From Shimwellia blattae DSM 4481 = NBRC 105725 (GTDB lineage: Bacteria; Pseudomonadota; Gammaproteobacteria; Enterobacterales; Enterobacteriaceae): a stretch of 64,000 nt of DNA. Position numbers and translations under genes: made by a program. Where the stretch lies: NCBI RefSeq assembly GCF_000262305.1, contig NC_017910.1, positions 682,001 through 746,000 of the forward strand, in the 5' to 3' direction. The notes under the pieces were generated by a model. That model ran no database searches, had not been told where the DNA came from, and worked only from the letters and a program-made list of their open reading frames with translations. Positions within the stretch are counted from its first letter, which is position 1; every line of letters starts with the position of its first letter. Of the stretch, positions 44,981 to 53,722 are shown piece after piece.

Positions 44981-45049
44981 CTGTCACTCCGTGCCCTCAG
45001 GATTATTTTTCAGAGGGAGTGACAACTATCCTGACATTGAGGGTAACCC

Positions 45050-45200
45050 TGAGTATGTGACAGATAGAGGCTACCGGATACGCGCCCTGAGTTTCCCGAT
45101 TAACGCGAGCTGTTTTAGGGGGCCTGATATCAAGAGCTCCGTGGCTTTTTCTTTAGATCACATATTTCGATTGACTCCGGGATTACTGGAAATGACATCA
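45050..45200 (-). pseudogene. Decayed IS3-family relic (orfA/orfB junction)
   Basis: The strip shows base-by-base similarity to 35520-35690 of the split IS3 element. Shared blocks include CGCGCCCTGAG, TTCCCGATTA, ATCAAGAGC and, after an internal deletion, TATTTCGATT-GCTCCGGG-like text. No frame is open. It is a remnant of a related but not identical element, with IS copy 2 inserted at its edge. Confidence 0.7.
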
Positions 45201-45769
45201 GATATAGCCAGATCTCCCTGACGGTTTGGAAGAGGAGTGTAGCCAGCGCCTGTTACCATGACTGCCCCGGATACTCTTCAGTTGCACATTTGTGTTAAAT
45301 TAAAACGAACAGAATTTTTGTTTTTGTTGTTGGTTTTTATTTTTTTATCATTTAATAACAATTAGTTGTGATGATATTTCCACTTTGACAATAAAATCAT
45401 TTGTTCGTTTTTATTTGTTGTTTTACTTTTATTCAGAACAGGTGGGGTGTGGTGATTACTGATTCACTGGCACATGATGTGTTAACTCTGACTGAGTTTT
45501 TCGGGCTGTTCAGTTTCCTGATGCTGTTTATATACCTCCTGCCCGTAATGCGCTAACGGCCCGCAATGGTCTGATTCTGAGTGATTTGCAGCCTGGGGTG
45601 ATTGTAAATGGGGACGGGGGGAACTGAATATGGCGGAAATACTCGTGGTTAAATTTGGTTGTTGCATTGTTTCTGGTCCAGCCTGTAATGCCTGTAACCG
45701 TATAGCAACCCATAATTTGTCCGGAAACCTGCCCAGACCACTTTTTTGTACAAAATAAGGAAGATAGCT
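45201..45769. promoter_or_regulatory. AT-rich control region upstream of the alaX-like gene
   Basis: About 570 bases without a convincing gene. The block 45290-45430 is very AT-rich with T-runs. AAAACGAACA (45302-45311) and its exact complement TGTTCGTTTT (45402-45411) lie 90 bases apart. TTTTGTACAAAA (45744-45755) is a perfect palindrome just 14 bases before the alaX-like ATG. These are candidate sites for the XRE-cupin regulator at 47408-47980, by position only. Confidence 0.5.
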
Positions 45770-46450
45770 ATGCAACAAAACCAGTGTTATCTGGAGGATA
45801 CTTATCGCTTTAATACAGTAAGCAGTGTCATTGCTACCGGCGTTGATGGGGGAGGGCAATGGATTGCTTTGCAGGATAATATTTTTCATCCGCAGGGGGG
45901 TGGGCAACCTGCAGACACCGGGTGGGTTAATAAGATCCCGGTGGTGGTAAAAAAACACCCATCAGGCTTAGTGGTTCTTTATCCGCAGTCTTCTTTTTCG
46001 CCGCCTGTAGGAACAAACGTTGCTTCAGCGGTATCGGCAGATACCCGTGTATACCACGCCGCACTGCATACAGCCGGGCATTTACTGAACCGGGAAATGC
46101 GTCAATTCGGGTGGATAGCTGTCCGGGGGCACCATTTCCCTGGCGAGTCCCGGGTTGAATTTAGCGCCGTAGAGAGTTCTGCCATTCCGGCCGAACGCTT
46201 AGACGCGACTGATATTGAGAGCATCATTTGCCAGTGTATTCAGCAGGGGGCGGCAATAAGATGCTGGTTCGAGGGGGCCACACGTCTATGTCAGATTGAT
46301 CAATCAGAGCCTGTGCCTTGTGCCGGAACGCATACGGATGATTTGGCAAGAATTAATGCGTTTAGCCTTAAAGGAATAAAGTTTAAAAAGGGTACGCTGC
46401 GGATAAGCTATGACGCCGGGCATGCCCCGTTAGGGGAGTATTATGTCTGA
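45770..46450 (+). CDS. AlaX-like alanyl-tRNA editing domain protein
   Basis: A 226-residue stand-alone protein of the AlaRS editing-domain (AlaX/tRNA_SAD) family. It shows the glycine motif FHPQGGGQPADTG (residues 39-51), the zinc ligands H100xxxH104 (LHTAGH) and C184xxxH188 (PCAGTH). Family members hydrolyse mischarged Ser- or Gly-tRNA(Ala). AAGGAAG precedes the ATG at 45770. It overlaps by 8 bases the gene of an EamA transporter, unusual for a plain tRNA-quality enzyme, so a role in handling an amino acid analogue or related thiol/amino compound is possible. Confidence 0.87.
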   Translation: MQQNQCYLEDTYRFNTVSSVIATGVDGGGQWIALQDNIFHPQGGGQPADTGWVNKIPVVVKKHPSGLVVLYPQSSFSPPVGTNVASAVSADTRVYHAALHTAGHLLNREMRQFGWIAVRGHHFPGESRVEFSAVESSAIPAERLDATDIESIICQCIQQGAAIRCWFEGATRLCQIDQSEPVPCAGTHTDDLARINAFSLKGIKFKKGTLRISYDAGHAPLGEYYV

Positions 46451-47360
46451 TGATTCTATTCTGGCGCCGCGCAGCCGACTTTGGGTCATTGACTTCGGGT
46501 TATTAATCGTTGCCCTCTCCTGGGGAGCAAGTTACTCCCTGATGCAGATTATCATTCAGGCGGGCGTCACGGTTCCTCTGTTTTTAATGCTAAGATTTGC
46601 GCTGGCTGTTCCTTTTATGTTTGTCGGCGCTCGCGTCCGCTTAAGCAGCATTACCCGTGGCGAAGTGGTTAATGGAGTCATGTTTGGTGTACTTCTTTAT
46701 GCCATCCTGACATTTGAAACATTTGGCGTTCAACACACTTCGGCGACGAATGCTGGTTTCCTGATTGCGTTATCGGTGGTGTTGGTACCATTTTTTGAGC
46801 GTTTTCCTGGCAAGAGAAAACAAAGCAAATTTATATATTTTACCTGCTTTATGTCCCTTGCCGGTGGCGGAATGTTGAGCTTTACCACCAGTGGGAGTAT
46901 TGCGTTCAATCAAGGCGATCTTCTTATCTTATTAGCTGCACTGATTCGCGGCTTTCAGATATTTATGTTTGGCAGGCAGACCGCCGGTAAGGATTACTCA
47001 TTAATCAATATCACATTAATTGAATTACTTGTTGTCGCGGCCCTTGGGTTGTCCACCGTTATACTGACTGAACCTGCATCATTGCTATATATCCCTGAAA
47101 TATCTGTTTCGATATGGGGCTTCATTATATTCCTCAGTCTGCTGGCGACTGCGTTTGCATTCCTGATGCAGATGTATGCAGCTAAAATGACCAGTCCGAC
47201 CCGGGTCGGGTTAATTTTGTCCCTCGAACCGGCCTTTGCGGCAGTCTTTGCTATCACCATCATGGGGGAAATGCTCAGTGTCCTGCAAGCGACGGGAGGA
47301 GGGCTTATTATATGTGCGGCTCTGTTGGGGCGTCTTGCTGAAGGGAGGCGTTATAAATGA
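46443..47360 (+). CDS. EamA/DMT-family transporter
   Basis: A 305-residue membrane protein with ten hydrophobic segments in two EamA repeats (about 15-145 and 160-295); the C-terminal repeat carries SPTRVGLILSLEPAFAAVFAITIMGE, the usual DMT signature. Such proteins often export amino acids or metabolites. Its ATG lies within the alaX-like gene (8-base overlap), so the two are coupled. Likely role: export of the compound sensed or processed by its neighbours; the substrate is unknown. Confidence 0.87.
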   Translation: MSDDSILAPRSRLWVIDFGLLIVALSWGASYSLMQIIIQAGVTVPLFLMLRFALAVPFMFVGARVRLSSITRGEVVNGVMFGVLLYAILTFETFGVQHTSATNAGFLIALSVVLVPFFERFPGKRKQSKFIYFTCFMSLAGGGMLSFTTSGSIAFNQGDLLILLAALIRGFQIFMFGRQTAGKDYSLINITLIELLVVAALGLSTVILTEPASLLYIPEISVSIWGFIIFLSLLATAFAFLMQMYAAKMTSPTRVGLILSLEPAFAAVFAITIMGEMLSVLQATGGGLIICAALLGRLAEGRRYK

Positions 47361-47407
47361 TCATTAACGTGTGGATTCACCACCTGAATAGCACGATCAT
47401 AGCCGGG

Positions 47408-47980
47408 CTATCCTTGTGTACTGTAAGACATGATAACTGTCGCACTTACAGGATCATCGGCACAAATATACGCATGTTTCACATCACCTGAAAAGGCATA
47501 GAAATCCCCGGGCTGCAAAATAATGCTTTCACTGTCAGATATTTTCAGAAGCAGTGTACCGAGGTGGACAATGATATGTTCATGTGTCCCTGATATATGC
47601 GCCGGACTATTGATTATCACCCCTGGATTCATTTGTAAGTGCCATATCTCGGTGATGTTTCCCTGGCCGATGCGGAACTTCATTACCTGGGAGTAATCTC
47701 CCTGATAGTCGGTATTTTTTTCAATATAGGGGTAGCGTTTGTTATTGTTACCGAGCAGATCACCTAATGTGAGTCTCAGTGCGCTGGCTATAGCGTCCAG
47801 TGTGTCTACGCGAGGATTAGAACCACCGGACTCCAGCGTGGAAAGGGTCGCTTTGGAGATGCCGGAAAGTTTTGCCAGCTCATTGAGTGAAAGATTTCGG
47901 GCTATTCGCAACTGTTTTACGTTATTACCGATGTTAGTGTACGTTTTTTTTAAGCGCTCGCGCTGCTGTGCATTGCTCAT
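47408..47980 (-). CDS. XRE-family regulator with C-terminal cupin
   Basis: A 190-residue protein with an N-terminal HTH_3 domain (about 15-75, VKQLRIARNLSLNELAKLSGISKATLSTLESGGSNPRVDTL) and a C-terminal cupin (about 110-185, including ISGTHEHIIVHLGTLLLK and ILQPGDFYAFSGDVKHAY), which usually binds a small effector. It is convergent with the alaX-like/EamA pair and is the natural candidate for its regulator. Confidence 0.88.
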   Translation of the reverse strand: MSNAQQRERLKKTYTNIGNNVKQLRIARNLSLNELAKLSGISKATLSTLESGGSNPRVDTLDAIASALRLTLGDLLGNNNKRYPYIEKNTDYQGDYSQVMKFRIGQGNITEIWHLQMNPGVIINSPAHISGTHEHIIVHLGTLLLKISDSESIILQPGDFYAFSGDVKHAYICADDPVSATVIMSYSTQG

Positions 47981-48086
47981 CGTTGAATCTTCATTATCAG
48001 CATGAAATTAGCGCCATATTAACATTGAAGAGGGGGAAATGCTGAGTGTTCTGGGGGACCAGACAAGATCTACAGAAATCACGGTT

Positions 48087-48123
48087 ACGCCCGGTGCTGA
48101 CCACATTCGCCAGCACCGGGCGT
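48087..48123. terminator. 13-bp perfect hairpin downstream of the lldP-like gene
   Basis: ACGCCCGGTGCTG / CAGCACCGGGCGT with an 11-base loop, about 20 bases beyond the permease stop. There is no T-run on the minus strand, so it may protect the 3' end of the mRNA more than terminate; it also separates the permease from the XRE-cupin gene. Confidence 0.6.
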
Positions 48124-48143
48124 TTATCTCCCTGTAAACCGGT

Positions 48144-49697
48144 CTAAGCCATAAACCAGTAATAGAAGAGACCCACTTTTAACCCCAGAATCACGATGTA
48201 GGCACAGCAGTATTTCATAGTGCCGGACATAATCTGGTCGGCCTGATCTTCCATTTTGGTGGCGGAAACCGCGATGGCGATACTTTGTGGCGAAATCATT
48301 TTCCCGCCGGTCGCGCCAGAAGTATTGGCCGCCGCCAGCCAGTTTGGATCAATATCTAATTTCCCGGCCGCAATGGTCTGTAGCTTGCCGAACAGGATAT
48401 TAGAGTTAGTGTCGCTGCCGGTGATAAAGGTCCCCAGCGCGCCAATCACCGGGGCGAGGAAGACATACGAACTACCGGTCAGATCGACAATAGACTGGGC
48501 AAGCGTGGAGATAATACCGCTGAGATCCATCACCGTGGCCAGCGCAACGATCGCCATAATCGCCACGATAGAGTTCTTAAGCTGGAGGATCGTTCTGACA
48601 AACACCTCCAGCATACCACGGGCAGAGGCACCCTGAATAAAGCCGCCAATAATGGTCGCAAAGATTATCAGCATCCCTGGGGTGGTGATCCACTCCGCTT
48701 TCAGCGCCAGGGTCTGGCCACTGGCCAGGGTGAAATGCAGCACCGAGGCCCACTGAGACGCCGCCGCTTTTATTGTCGGGAATAAAGGCGAGCACAGCAG
48801 AATAAAGACAAAAATGAACAGGTAAATAGAGCCCACCCGGAACAGCACCATTGGGGAGCGCGGTGTTGTTTCACGGTTATGGCTGGTCTCGATCCGCCAC
48901 TCGGGGTCTGTTTTCCCTTTGCGCAGGCGGCTGGCAATCGCCACAACAAACAGGCTTACCAGGCTACCGGCAAAAGCGGGTAACTCAGCGCCAAGATGTA
49001 TCGCAACAAAATACTGCGGAATCAGCGTGGTGATACCGCACAGTAACGTAATAAGAAACACCCCGCGGATAGCTTTCAGCCCACCACCCACGATACACAC
49101 AATGACAAACGGCAGCAGAATATTAAACAAAGCCAGCTGCAGAATAATGGTCCCGCCCAGGGCATAAACCGGCAGATTCACCTGCTCAGCCAGAATAGAG
49201 ACCGGAATACCCACTGCGCCGAACGCCGTGGGCACGGTGTTTGCCACCAGTGATGCAATCGCCGCTTTCAGCGGGCTAAACCCCAGGGCAACAAGGATAC
49301 CGATCGGAATCGCAACGGCAGTACCGTACCCGGCAGCCGCTTCAAGAAACCCGCCAAAACACCACGAGATCAGCAGCACCTGAATACGCTTATCATCACT
49401 GATACTGGCGAGGGTATCGCGCAGAATATCCAGCGCTTTGGTCGCCTGCATCACGTTATAGCTGAAGATAGCGCCGAGGATAACAATCACGATGGGCCAT
49501 AATCCTTTGAGCGCACCATAGCCAATTGAGGCCTCAAGATCCTGTAGCGGCATACCCCAGAATATGACTGACAGCGCCGACGTGAACGCCAGTGAAATCA
49601 ATACTGAATAGTGGATGGGCATTTTCAATTTCAATATTAAAAACACCATAAGTAATAAAGGGGTGAGGGCTAGAGCAAACATAAGATATCCGTTCAT
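48144..49697 (-). CDS. lldP: L-lactate permease, LldP family
   Basis: A 517-residue lactate/glycolate:H+ symporter with about 12-13 hydrophobic segments. Family blocks include CFGGFLEAAAGYGTAVAIPIGIL, the N-terminal half of the pattern, and GALGTFITGSDTNSNILFGKLQ and ANTSGATGGKMISPQSIAIA in the C-terminal half. It is shorter than E. coli LldP (551) in the loops. The start 49697 (MNGYLMFALALTP) follows CAGGAAT; the ORF upstream to 49949 is AT-rich and non-conserved. It is divergent from lutABC. Confidence 0.88.
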   Translation of the reverse strand: MNGYLMFALALTPLLLMVFLILKLKMPIHYSVLISLAFTSALSVIFWGMPLQDLEASIGYGALKGLWPIVIVILGAIFSYNVMQATKALDILRDTLASISDDKRIQVLLISWCFGGFLEAAAGYGTAVAIPIGILVALGFSPLKAAIASLVANTVPTAFGAVGIPVSILAEQVNLPVYALGGTIILQLALFNILLPFVIVCIVGGGLKAIRGVFLITLLCGITTLIPQYFVAIHLGAELPAFAGSLVSLFVVAIASRLRKGKTDPEWRIETSHNRETTPRSPMVLFRVGSIYLFIFVFILLCSPLFPTIKAAASQWASVLHFTLASGQTLALKAEWITTPGMLIIFATIIGGFIQGASARGMLEVFVRTILQLKNSIVAIMAIVALATVMDLSGIISTLAQSIVDLTGSSYVFLAPVIGALGTFITGSDTNSNILFGKLQTIAAGKLDIDPNWLAAANTSGATGGKMISPQSIAIAVSATKMEDQADQIMSGTMKYCCAYIVILGLKVGLFYYWFMA

Positions 49698-50318
49698 TAC
49701 TATTCCTGATTGACTTATGTAACCTGGTTTATATTTGTGAGTGGGGAAAGTAACTGATTGATAAAATAAAAACTGCAAACTAAATCGCTTCAGTACAATA
49801 AAAATATTTGTGTTAAATGCTTTGAATAATAATGTTATTTCAAAGTTAAATATCATTAATTTTAAATGGTTAGCTACCCATTCTGGGTATTTTAAAATAG
49901 GTATAAAGTGGTATCCGGAATAAACTGAACAATAGTCTTTTGAGAACATTTGCTGACAAATATCGGCGAGTTGTAAATTTAATATAAAAATGTGAGCAGT
50001 GCCGAAATAAATAAAATGAAGTATTGCATACAGATATTAATTGCGAGAGTATATTTTTGTCATACAAATAAAGTCATGACCGTTTTCGAGTGTCCGGCGA
50101 TAAGGAGCAGAAATCAGGTGCGGGGAGCCGCCCTCCATGAACACACTGATAATAAGACCTTTTTACCGTATTGACGTAACTGGCTGGCCCCGCTCGTGCC
50201 CCTGCCAACGTGTCCCGGGTGGTGCAGGCCCGGCTAACGCACGGCAAGGGGCGATAACCACGAGATTATCAGCACGGCCTACGGGGCTGCATAAAAATGA
50301 AGCAATGGAGCACTGATT
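49698..50318. promoter_or_regulatory. lldP / lutABC divergent control region
   Basis: A 621-base gap, AT-rich from 49700 to 50080. It contains small perfect palindromes: TACCCA-TTC-TGGGTA (49875-49889), ATTTG-CTGA-CAAAT (49948-49961) and TTTGT-CAT-ACAAA (50056-50068). A GC-rich segment at 50198-50252 could fold (GCCCCTGCC pairs imperfectly with GGCAAGGGGC), perhaps a leader structure. No lactate regulator gene (LldR or LutR) is nearby, so control is unassigned. Confidence 0.45.
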
Positions 50319-51038
50319 GTGAATGTTAATTTCTTTGTCACCTGTATTGGCGATGCACTGAAATCACGGATGGCACGAGACTCCGTACTGCTGCTGGAAA
50401 AACTGGGCTGCCGCGTAAACTTCCCTGAAAAGCAGGGGTGCTGTGGTCAGCCAGCCATTAACAGCGGCTACATTAAAGAAGCGATCCCGGGGATGAAAAA
50501 CCTGATCGCCGCCCTGGAAGAGAACGACGACCCGATTATCTCACCGGCAGGCTCCTGTACCTATGCGGTAAAAAGCTACCCGTCCTATCTGGCTGATGAA
50601 CCCGCATGGGCGCTGCGTGCGGAAAGGGTTGCCGCGCGTATGCAGGATCTGACGTCCTTTATCGTCAACAAACTTGGCGTAGAAGACGTAGGCGCCAGCC
50701 TGCAGGGCAGGGCGGTGTATCACCCGTCCTGTAGCCTGACACGCAAACTGGGCGTGAAGGATGAGCCGCTCAGGCTGCTGAAAAACGTGCGCGGGCTGGA
50801 GCTGCTCACCTTTGCCGATCAGGATACCTGCTGCGGGTTTGGCGGGACATTCTCCGTCAAAATGGCCGAAATCTCCGGCGAGATGGTGAAAGAAAAAGTC
50901 ATGCATCTGATGGATGCCCGCCCGGAATATTTGATTGGTGCCGACGTAAGTTGTCTGCTGAATATTGGTGGCCGCCTGCAGCGTGAAGGGCAGCCGGTCA
51001 AAGTGATGCATATTGCTGAAGTGCTGATGAGCCGCTGA
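50319..51038 (+). CDS. lutA: Lactate utilisation protein LutA (YkgE)
   Basis: A 239-residue CCG-domain iron-sulfur protein of the LutABC L-lactate oxidation complex. Two cysteine motifs are visible: QGCCGQPAINSGY (about 41-53) and DTCCGFGGTFSVK (about 169-181). The start is GTG 50319 after ATGGAG. It matches YkgE of E. coli closely. Confidence 0.92.
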   Translation: MNVNFFVTCIGDALKSRMARDSVLLLEKLGCRVNFPEKQGCCGQPAINSGYIKEAIPGMKNLIAALEENDDPIISPAGSCTYAVKSYPSYLADEPAWALRAERVAARMQDLTSFIVNKLGVEDVGASLQGRAVYHPSCSLTRKLGVKDEPLRLLKNVRGLELLTFADQDTCCGFGGTFSVKMAEISGEMVKEKVMHLMDARPEYLIGADVSCLLNIGGRLQREGQPVKVMHIAEVLMSR

Positions 51039-51048
51039 GGGGAAAAAG

Positions 51049-52476
51049 ATGTCGATAAAAACCAGCGATACAGAATTTAAAACACGCATCCGTCAGCAAA
51101 TTGAAGATCCCGTTATGCGCAAAGCCGTGGCGAATGCGCAGGAGCGTATCGGGGCAAATCGCCAGAAAATGGTGGATGAGCTGGGCCACTGGGACGACTG
51201 GCGTGACCGGGCCTGCCAGATTCGCGACCATGTACTGAGCAACCTTGATGCTTACCTGTACCAGCTCTCTGAAAAGGTGACGGAAAACGGCGGCCACGTC
51301 TATTTCGCCCGCACCAAAGAGGAGGCCAACCGCTACATTTTACAGGTCGCCAAAAGTAAAAACGCGCGCAAGGTGGTGAAGTCCAAATCCATGGTCACCG
51401 AAGAGATCGGCGTGAATGCGGTATTACAGGAGGCCGGGATTCAGGTGATCGAAACGGATCTGGGGGAGTACATCCTTCAGCTGGATCAGGATCCCCCCTC
51501 CCATGTGGTGGTCCCGGCCATCCATAAAGATCGCTATCAGATCCGCCGCGTACTGCATGAGCGTCTGGGCTACGATGGCCCGGAAACCCCGGAAGCGATG
51601 ACACTGTTCATCCGCCAGAAGATCCGTGAAGATTTCCTCAGTGCTGAAATCGGTATCACCGGCTGTAACTTTGCCGTGGCGGAAACGGGCTCTGTCTGCC
51701 TGGTCACCAACGAAGGCAACGCGCGGATGTGTACCACACTGCCGAAAACGCACATCGCGGTGATGGGGATGGAGCGTATCGCGCCGACATTTGCCGAAGT
51801 AGACGTGCTGATTACCATGCTGGCGCGAAGCGCAGTAGGCGCACGCCTGACCGGCTACAACACCTGGCTTACCGGCCCGCGTGAGGCGGATAACGTTGAC
51901 GGACCAGAAGAGTTCCACCTGGTGATTGTGGATAACGGCCGCTCGCAGGTGCTGGGCTCTGAGTTTCGCGATGTGCTGCGCTGCATCCGCTGCGGGGCCT
52001 GTATGAACACCTGCCCCGCATACCGCCATATTGGCGGACACGGGTATGGCTCTATCTACCCCGGGCCTATCGGTGCGGTGATCTCCCCGTTACTCGGTGG
52101 CTATAAAGATTTTAAAGACCTGCCTTACGCCTGTTCACTGTGCACGGCCTGCGACAGCGTCTGCCCGGTGCGTATTCCCCTGTCAAAACTGATCCTGCGC
52201 CACCGCCGGGTGATGGCCGAAGGGGGCATTACCCCGAAAGCAGAGCAGCGGGCGATTAAAATGTTCGCCTGGGCCAACAGCCACCCCGGGCTCTGGAAGG
52301 TCGGGATGACGGCCGGTGCCCATGCGGCAAGCTGGTTTATCAAAGGCGGTAAAACGCCGATCCGGATTGGTGCGCTGGGTGAGTGGATGGAGGCGCGCGA
52401 TCTCCCTGATGCTGACGGCGAGAGCTTCCGTAGCTGGTTTAAGAAACATCAGGCCCAGGAGAAAAAGAATGGATAA
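51049..52476 (+). CDS. lutB: Lactate utilisation protein LutB (YkgF)
   Basis: A 475-residue protein with an LUD domain (about 65-300) and a C-terminal ferredoxin-like part with two 4Fe-4S Cys clusters, CIRCGACMNTCPAY and CSLCTACDSVCPV. It probably relays electrons from lactate in the LutABC complex at the membrane. GGGGAAAA precedes the ATG, 10 bases after lutA; it overlaps lutC by 8 bases. Confidence 0.93.
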   Translation: MSIKTSDTEFKTRIRQQIEDPVMRKAVANAQERIGANRQKMVDELGHWDDWRDRACQIRDHVLSNLDAYLYQLSEKVTENGGHVYFARTKEEANRYILQVAKSKNARKVVKSKSMVTEEIGVNAVLQEAGIQVIETDLGEYILQLDQDPPSHVVVPAIHKDRYQIRRVLHERLGYDGPETPEAMTLFIRQKIREDFLSAEIGITGCNFAVAETGSVCLVTNEGNARMCTTLPKTHIAVMGMERIAPTFAEVDVLITMLARSAVGARLTGYNTWLTGPREADNVDGPEEFHLVIVDNGRSQVLGSEFRDVLRCIRCGACMNTCPAYRHIGGHGYGSIYPGPIGAVISPLLGGYKDFKDLPYACSLCTACDSVCPVRIPLSKLILRHRRVMAEGGITPKAEQRAIKMFAWANSHPGLWKVGMTAGAHAASWFIKGGKTPIRIGALGEWMEARDLPDADGESFRSWFKKHQAQEKKNG

Positions 52477-53164
52477 CCGTAGTGAATTTTTAAACACCAT
52501 CGCCCGCTCCCTGGGCCGCCCGCTGCGCCGGGAACCGCAGGCAGATGACGCACCCGTTAACAACTATGCGAACGAGCGGCTGACAGAGCTGAGCCAGCAG
52601 CAGCGCTGCGATGCCTTTATCCAGTTTGCCAGCGATGTCATGCTGGCGCGCTGTGAGCTGACCTGCGAGGCAGAGGCCCCGCAAGCCGCGTTACGCCTGT
52701 GTAGCGAGCTGGGCGGTAAACCAGTGGTGATAAGCGGCGACAAGCGGCTGGCGGAACTGGGGATCACCGGGCACCTGCAACAGGCGTGCGGGGCGGAAGT
52801 CTGGGATCCGGCCCGGGGGGAGGAGAATATTACCCTGGCCGAGCAGGCAAAAGTGGGCGTGGTGTACGCGGAATACGGCCTGACAGAGTCCGGCGGCGTG
52901 GTGCTGTTCTCCGCACCGGAGCGCGGGCGCTCACTCAGTTTGCTGCCGGAGTCCTCGGTTTTTGTATTGCGCAAGAGCACCATCCTGCCGCGGGTGGCGC
53001 AACTGGCGGAAAAACTGCACCAGAAAGCGCAGGCGGGGGAGCGTATGCCATCGTGCATTAATATCATCAGCGGCCCCAGCTCGACGGCGGATATTGAGCT
53101 TATCAAGGTCGTTGGGGTACACGGCCCGGTGAAGGCGGTCTATCTGATTATTGAAGACTGCTGA
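52469..53164 (+). CDS. lutC: Lactate utilisation protein LutC (YkgG)
   Basis: A 231-residue LUD-domain protein of the exact E. coli YkgG length, with the conserved VYAEYGLTESGGVVLFSAPERGRSLSLLPE and SGPSSTADIELIKVVGVHGP. ATG 52469 follows CAGGAGAAAA, inside the end of lutB. The longer open frame to 52316 lies within lutB. Confidence 0.92.
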   Translation: MDNRSEFLNTIARSLGRPLRREPQADDAPVNNYANERLTELSQQQRCDAFIQFASDVMLARCELTCEAEAPQAALRLCSELGGKPVVISGDKRLAELGITGHLQQACGAEVWDPARGEENITLAEQAKVGVVYAEYGLTESGGVVLFSAPERGRSLSLLPESSVFVLRKSTILPRVAQLAEKLHQKAQAGERMPSCINIISGPSSTADIELIKVVGVHGPVKAVYLIIEDC

Positions 53165-53219
53165 GACACCCCCTCAATGGCCGCTCCGCTCATCAGGGCC
53201 GGGCGGCCAGCATTCACAC

Positions 53220-53690
53220 TCACCCCAGCAGTGCGCGGTCAATTTTGGCAACGATTTTGCGCAGCGCAGCCGGTGCCTGGCAGGTGGACATCGGGCGGTG
53301 CAGCTCACCGGGAAAGATAACCGCCAGCTCACCGGGCTGAAGGTGGATCTGCGTCTCGCCGGGGATTGCCGGGCAAAAGCCGATATCGTGGGCTGCGTTA
53401 AAGGGCTCGCTCAGGGTCGGCTCTGGCCCGGCGACACCGGCCCCGATCACTTCATGGCCTTCCAGCACAATATGAACATCAAGATACTGGCGGTGAAACT
53501 CAGGCTTCTGGCTTGCCAGCGGCCTGGTTTCCCCCTCGACTACGTTAAAAAACATCTGATCCCCCTGAACCTGATAGCGCCCGGCGGGTAAATTCTCAGG
53601 GCGGTGTTCAAGAATGGTCGTCAGCATCTGGCGCAGGGCGGCCGGGTAGAGCGGGTTACGGGCCGCCGTGGCTAAGGCATCAATAATCAT
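53220..53690 (-). CDS. YhcH/YjgK/YiaL-family (DUF386) beta-barrel protein
   Basis: A 156-residue cupin-like DUF386 protein, including RYQVQGDQMFFNVVEGETRP, the metal-site stretch EFHRQYLDVHIVLEGHE and LAVIFPGELHRP. E. coli relatives include YiaL, TabA and NanQ, the last an anomerase for sialic acid. Position at the end of the ketogluconate genes suggests an accessory role with sugar acids. It lies 32 bases after the idnK stop. Confidence 0.85.
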   Translation of the reverse strand: MIIDALATAARNPLYPAALRQMLTTILEHRPENLPAGRYQVQGDQMFFNVVEGETRPLASQKPEFHRQYLDVHIVLEGHEVIGAGVAGPEPTLSEPFNAAHDIGFCPAIPGETQIHLQPGELAVIFPGELHRPMSTCQAPAALRKIVAKIDRALLG

Positions 53691-53722
53691 TTTCTATATC
53701 CTGGTTTCGGGTGGGTGCGCGG

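Larger units (their letters stand above)
43431..45043 (-). mobile_element. IS3-family insertion sequence, copy 2 (1613 bp, intact, inverted)
   Basis: Same length, ends and protein products as copy 1 at 31709-33321, but reversed. Its own 4-bp target duplication TAAC flanks it (43427-43430 and 45044-45047). Different duplications at the two copies show separate transposition events instead of one composite transposon move. The insertion on the right falls into an older decayed IS relic. Confidence 0.92.

Noticed and set aside
31709..45043. Composite transposon formed by the two identical IS copies
   Set aside because: Each copy has its own 4-bp target duplication (CAGT, TAAC) and the intervening DNA includes core genes actS and glyU in their normal order, so the segment did not arrive as one unit.
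49698..49949. N-terminal extension of the lactate permease to 49949
   Set aside because: The extension is AT-rich, lacks family similarity, and a good ribosome site stands right before the ATG at 49697.
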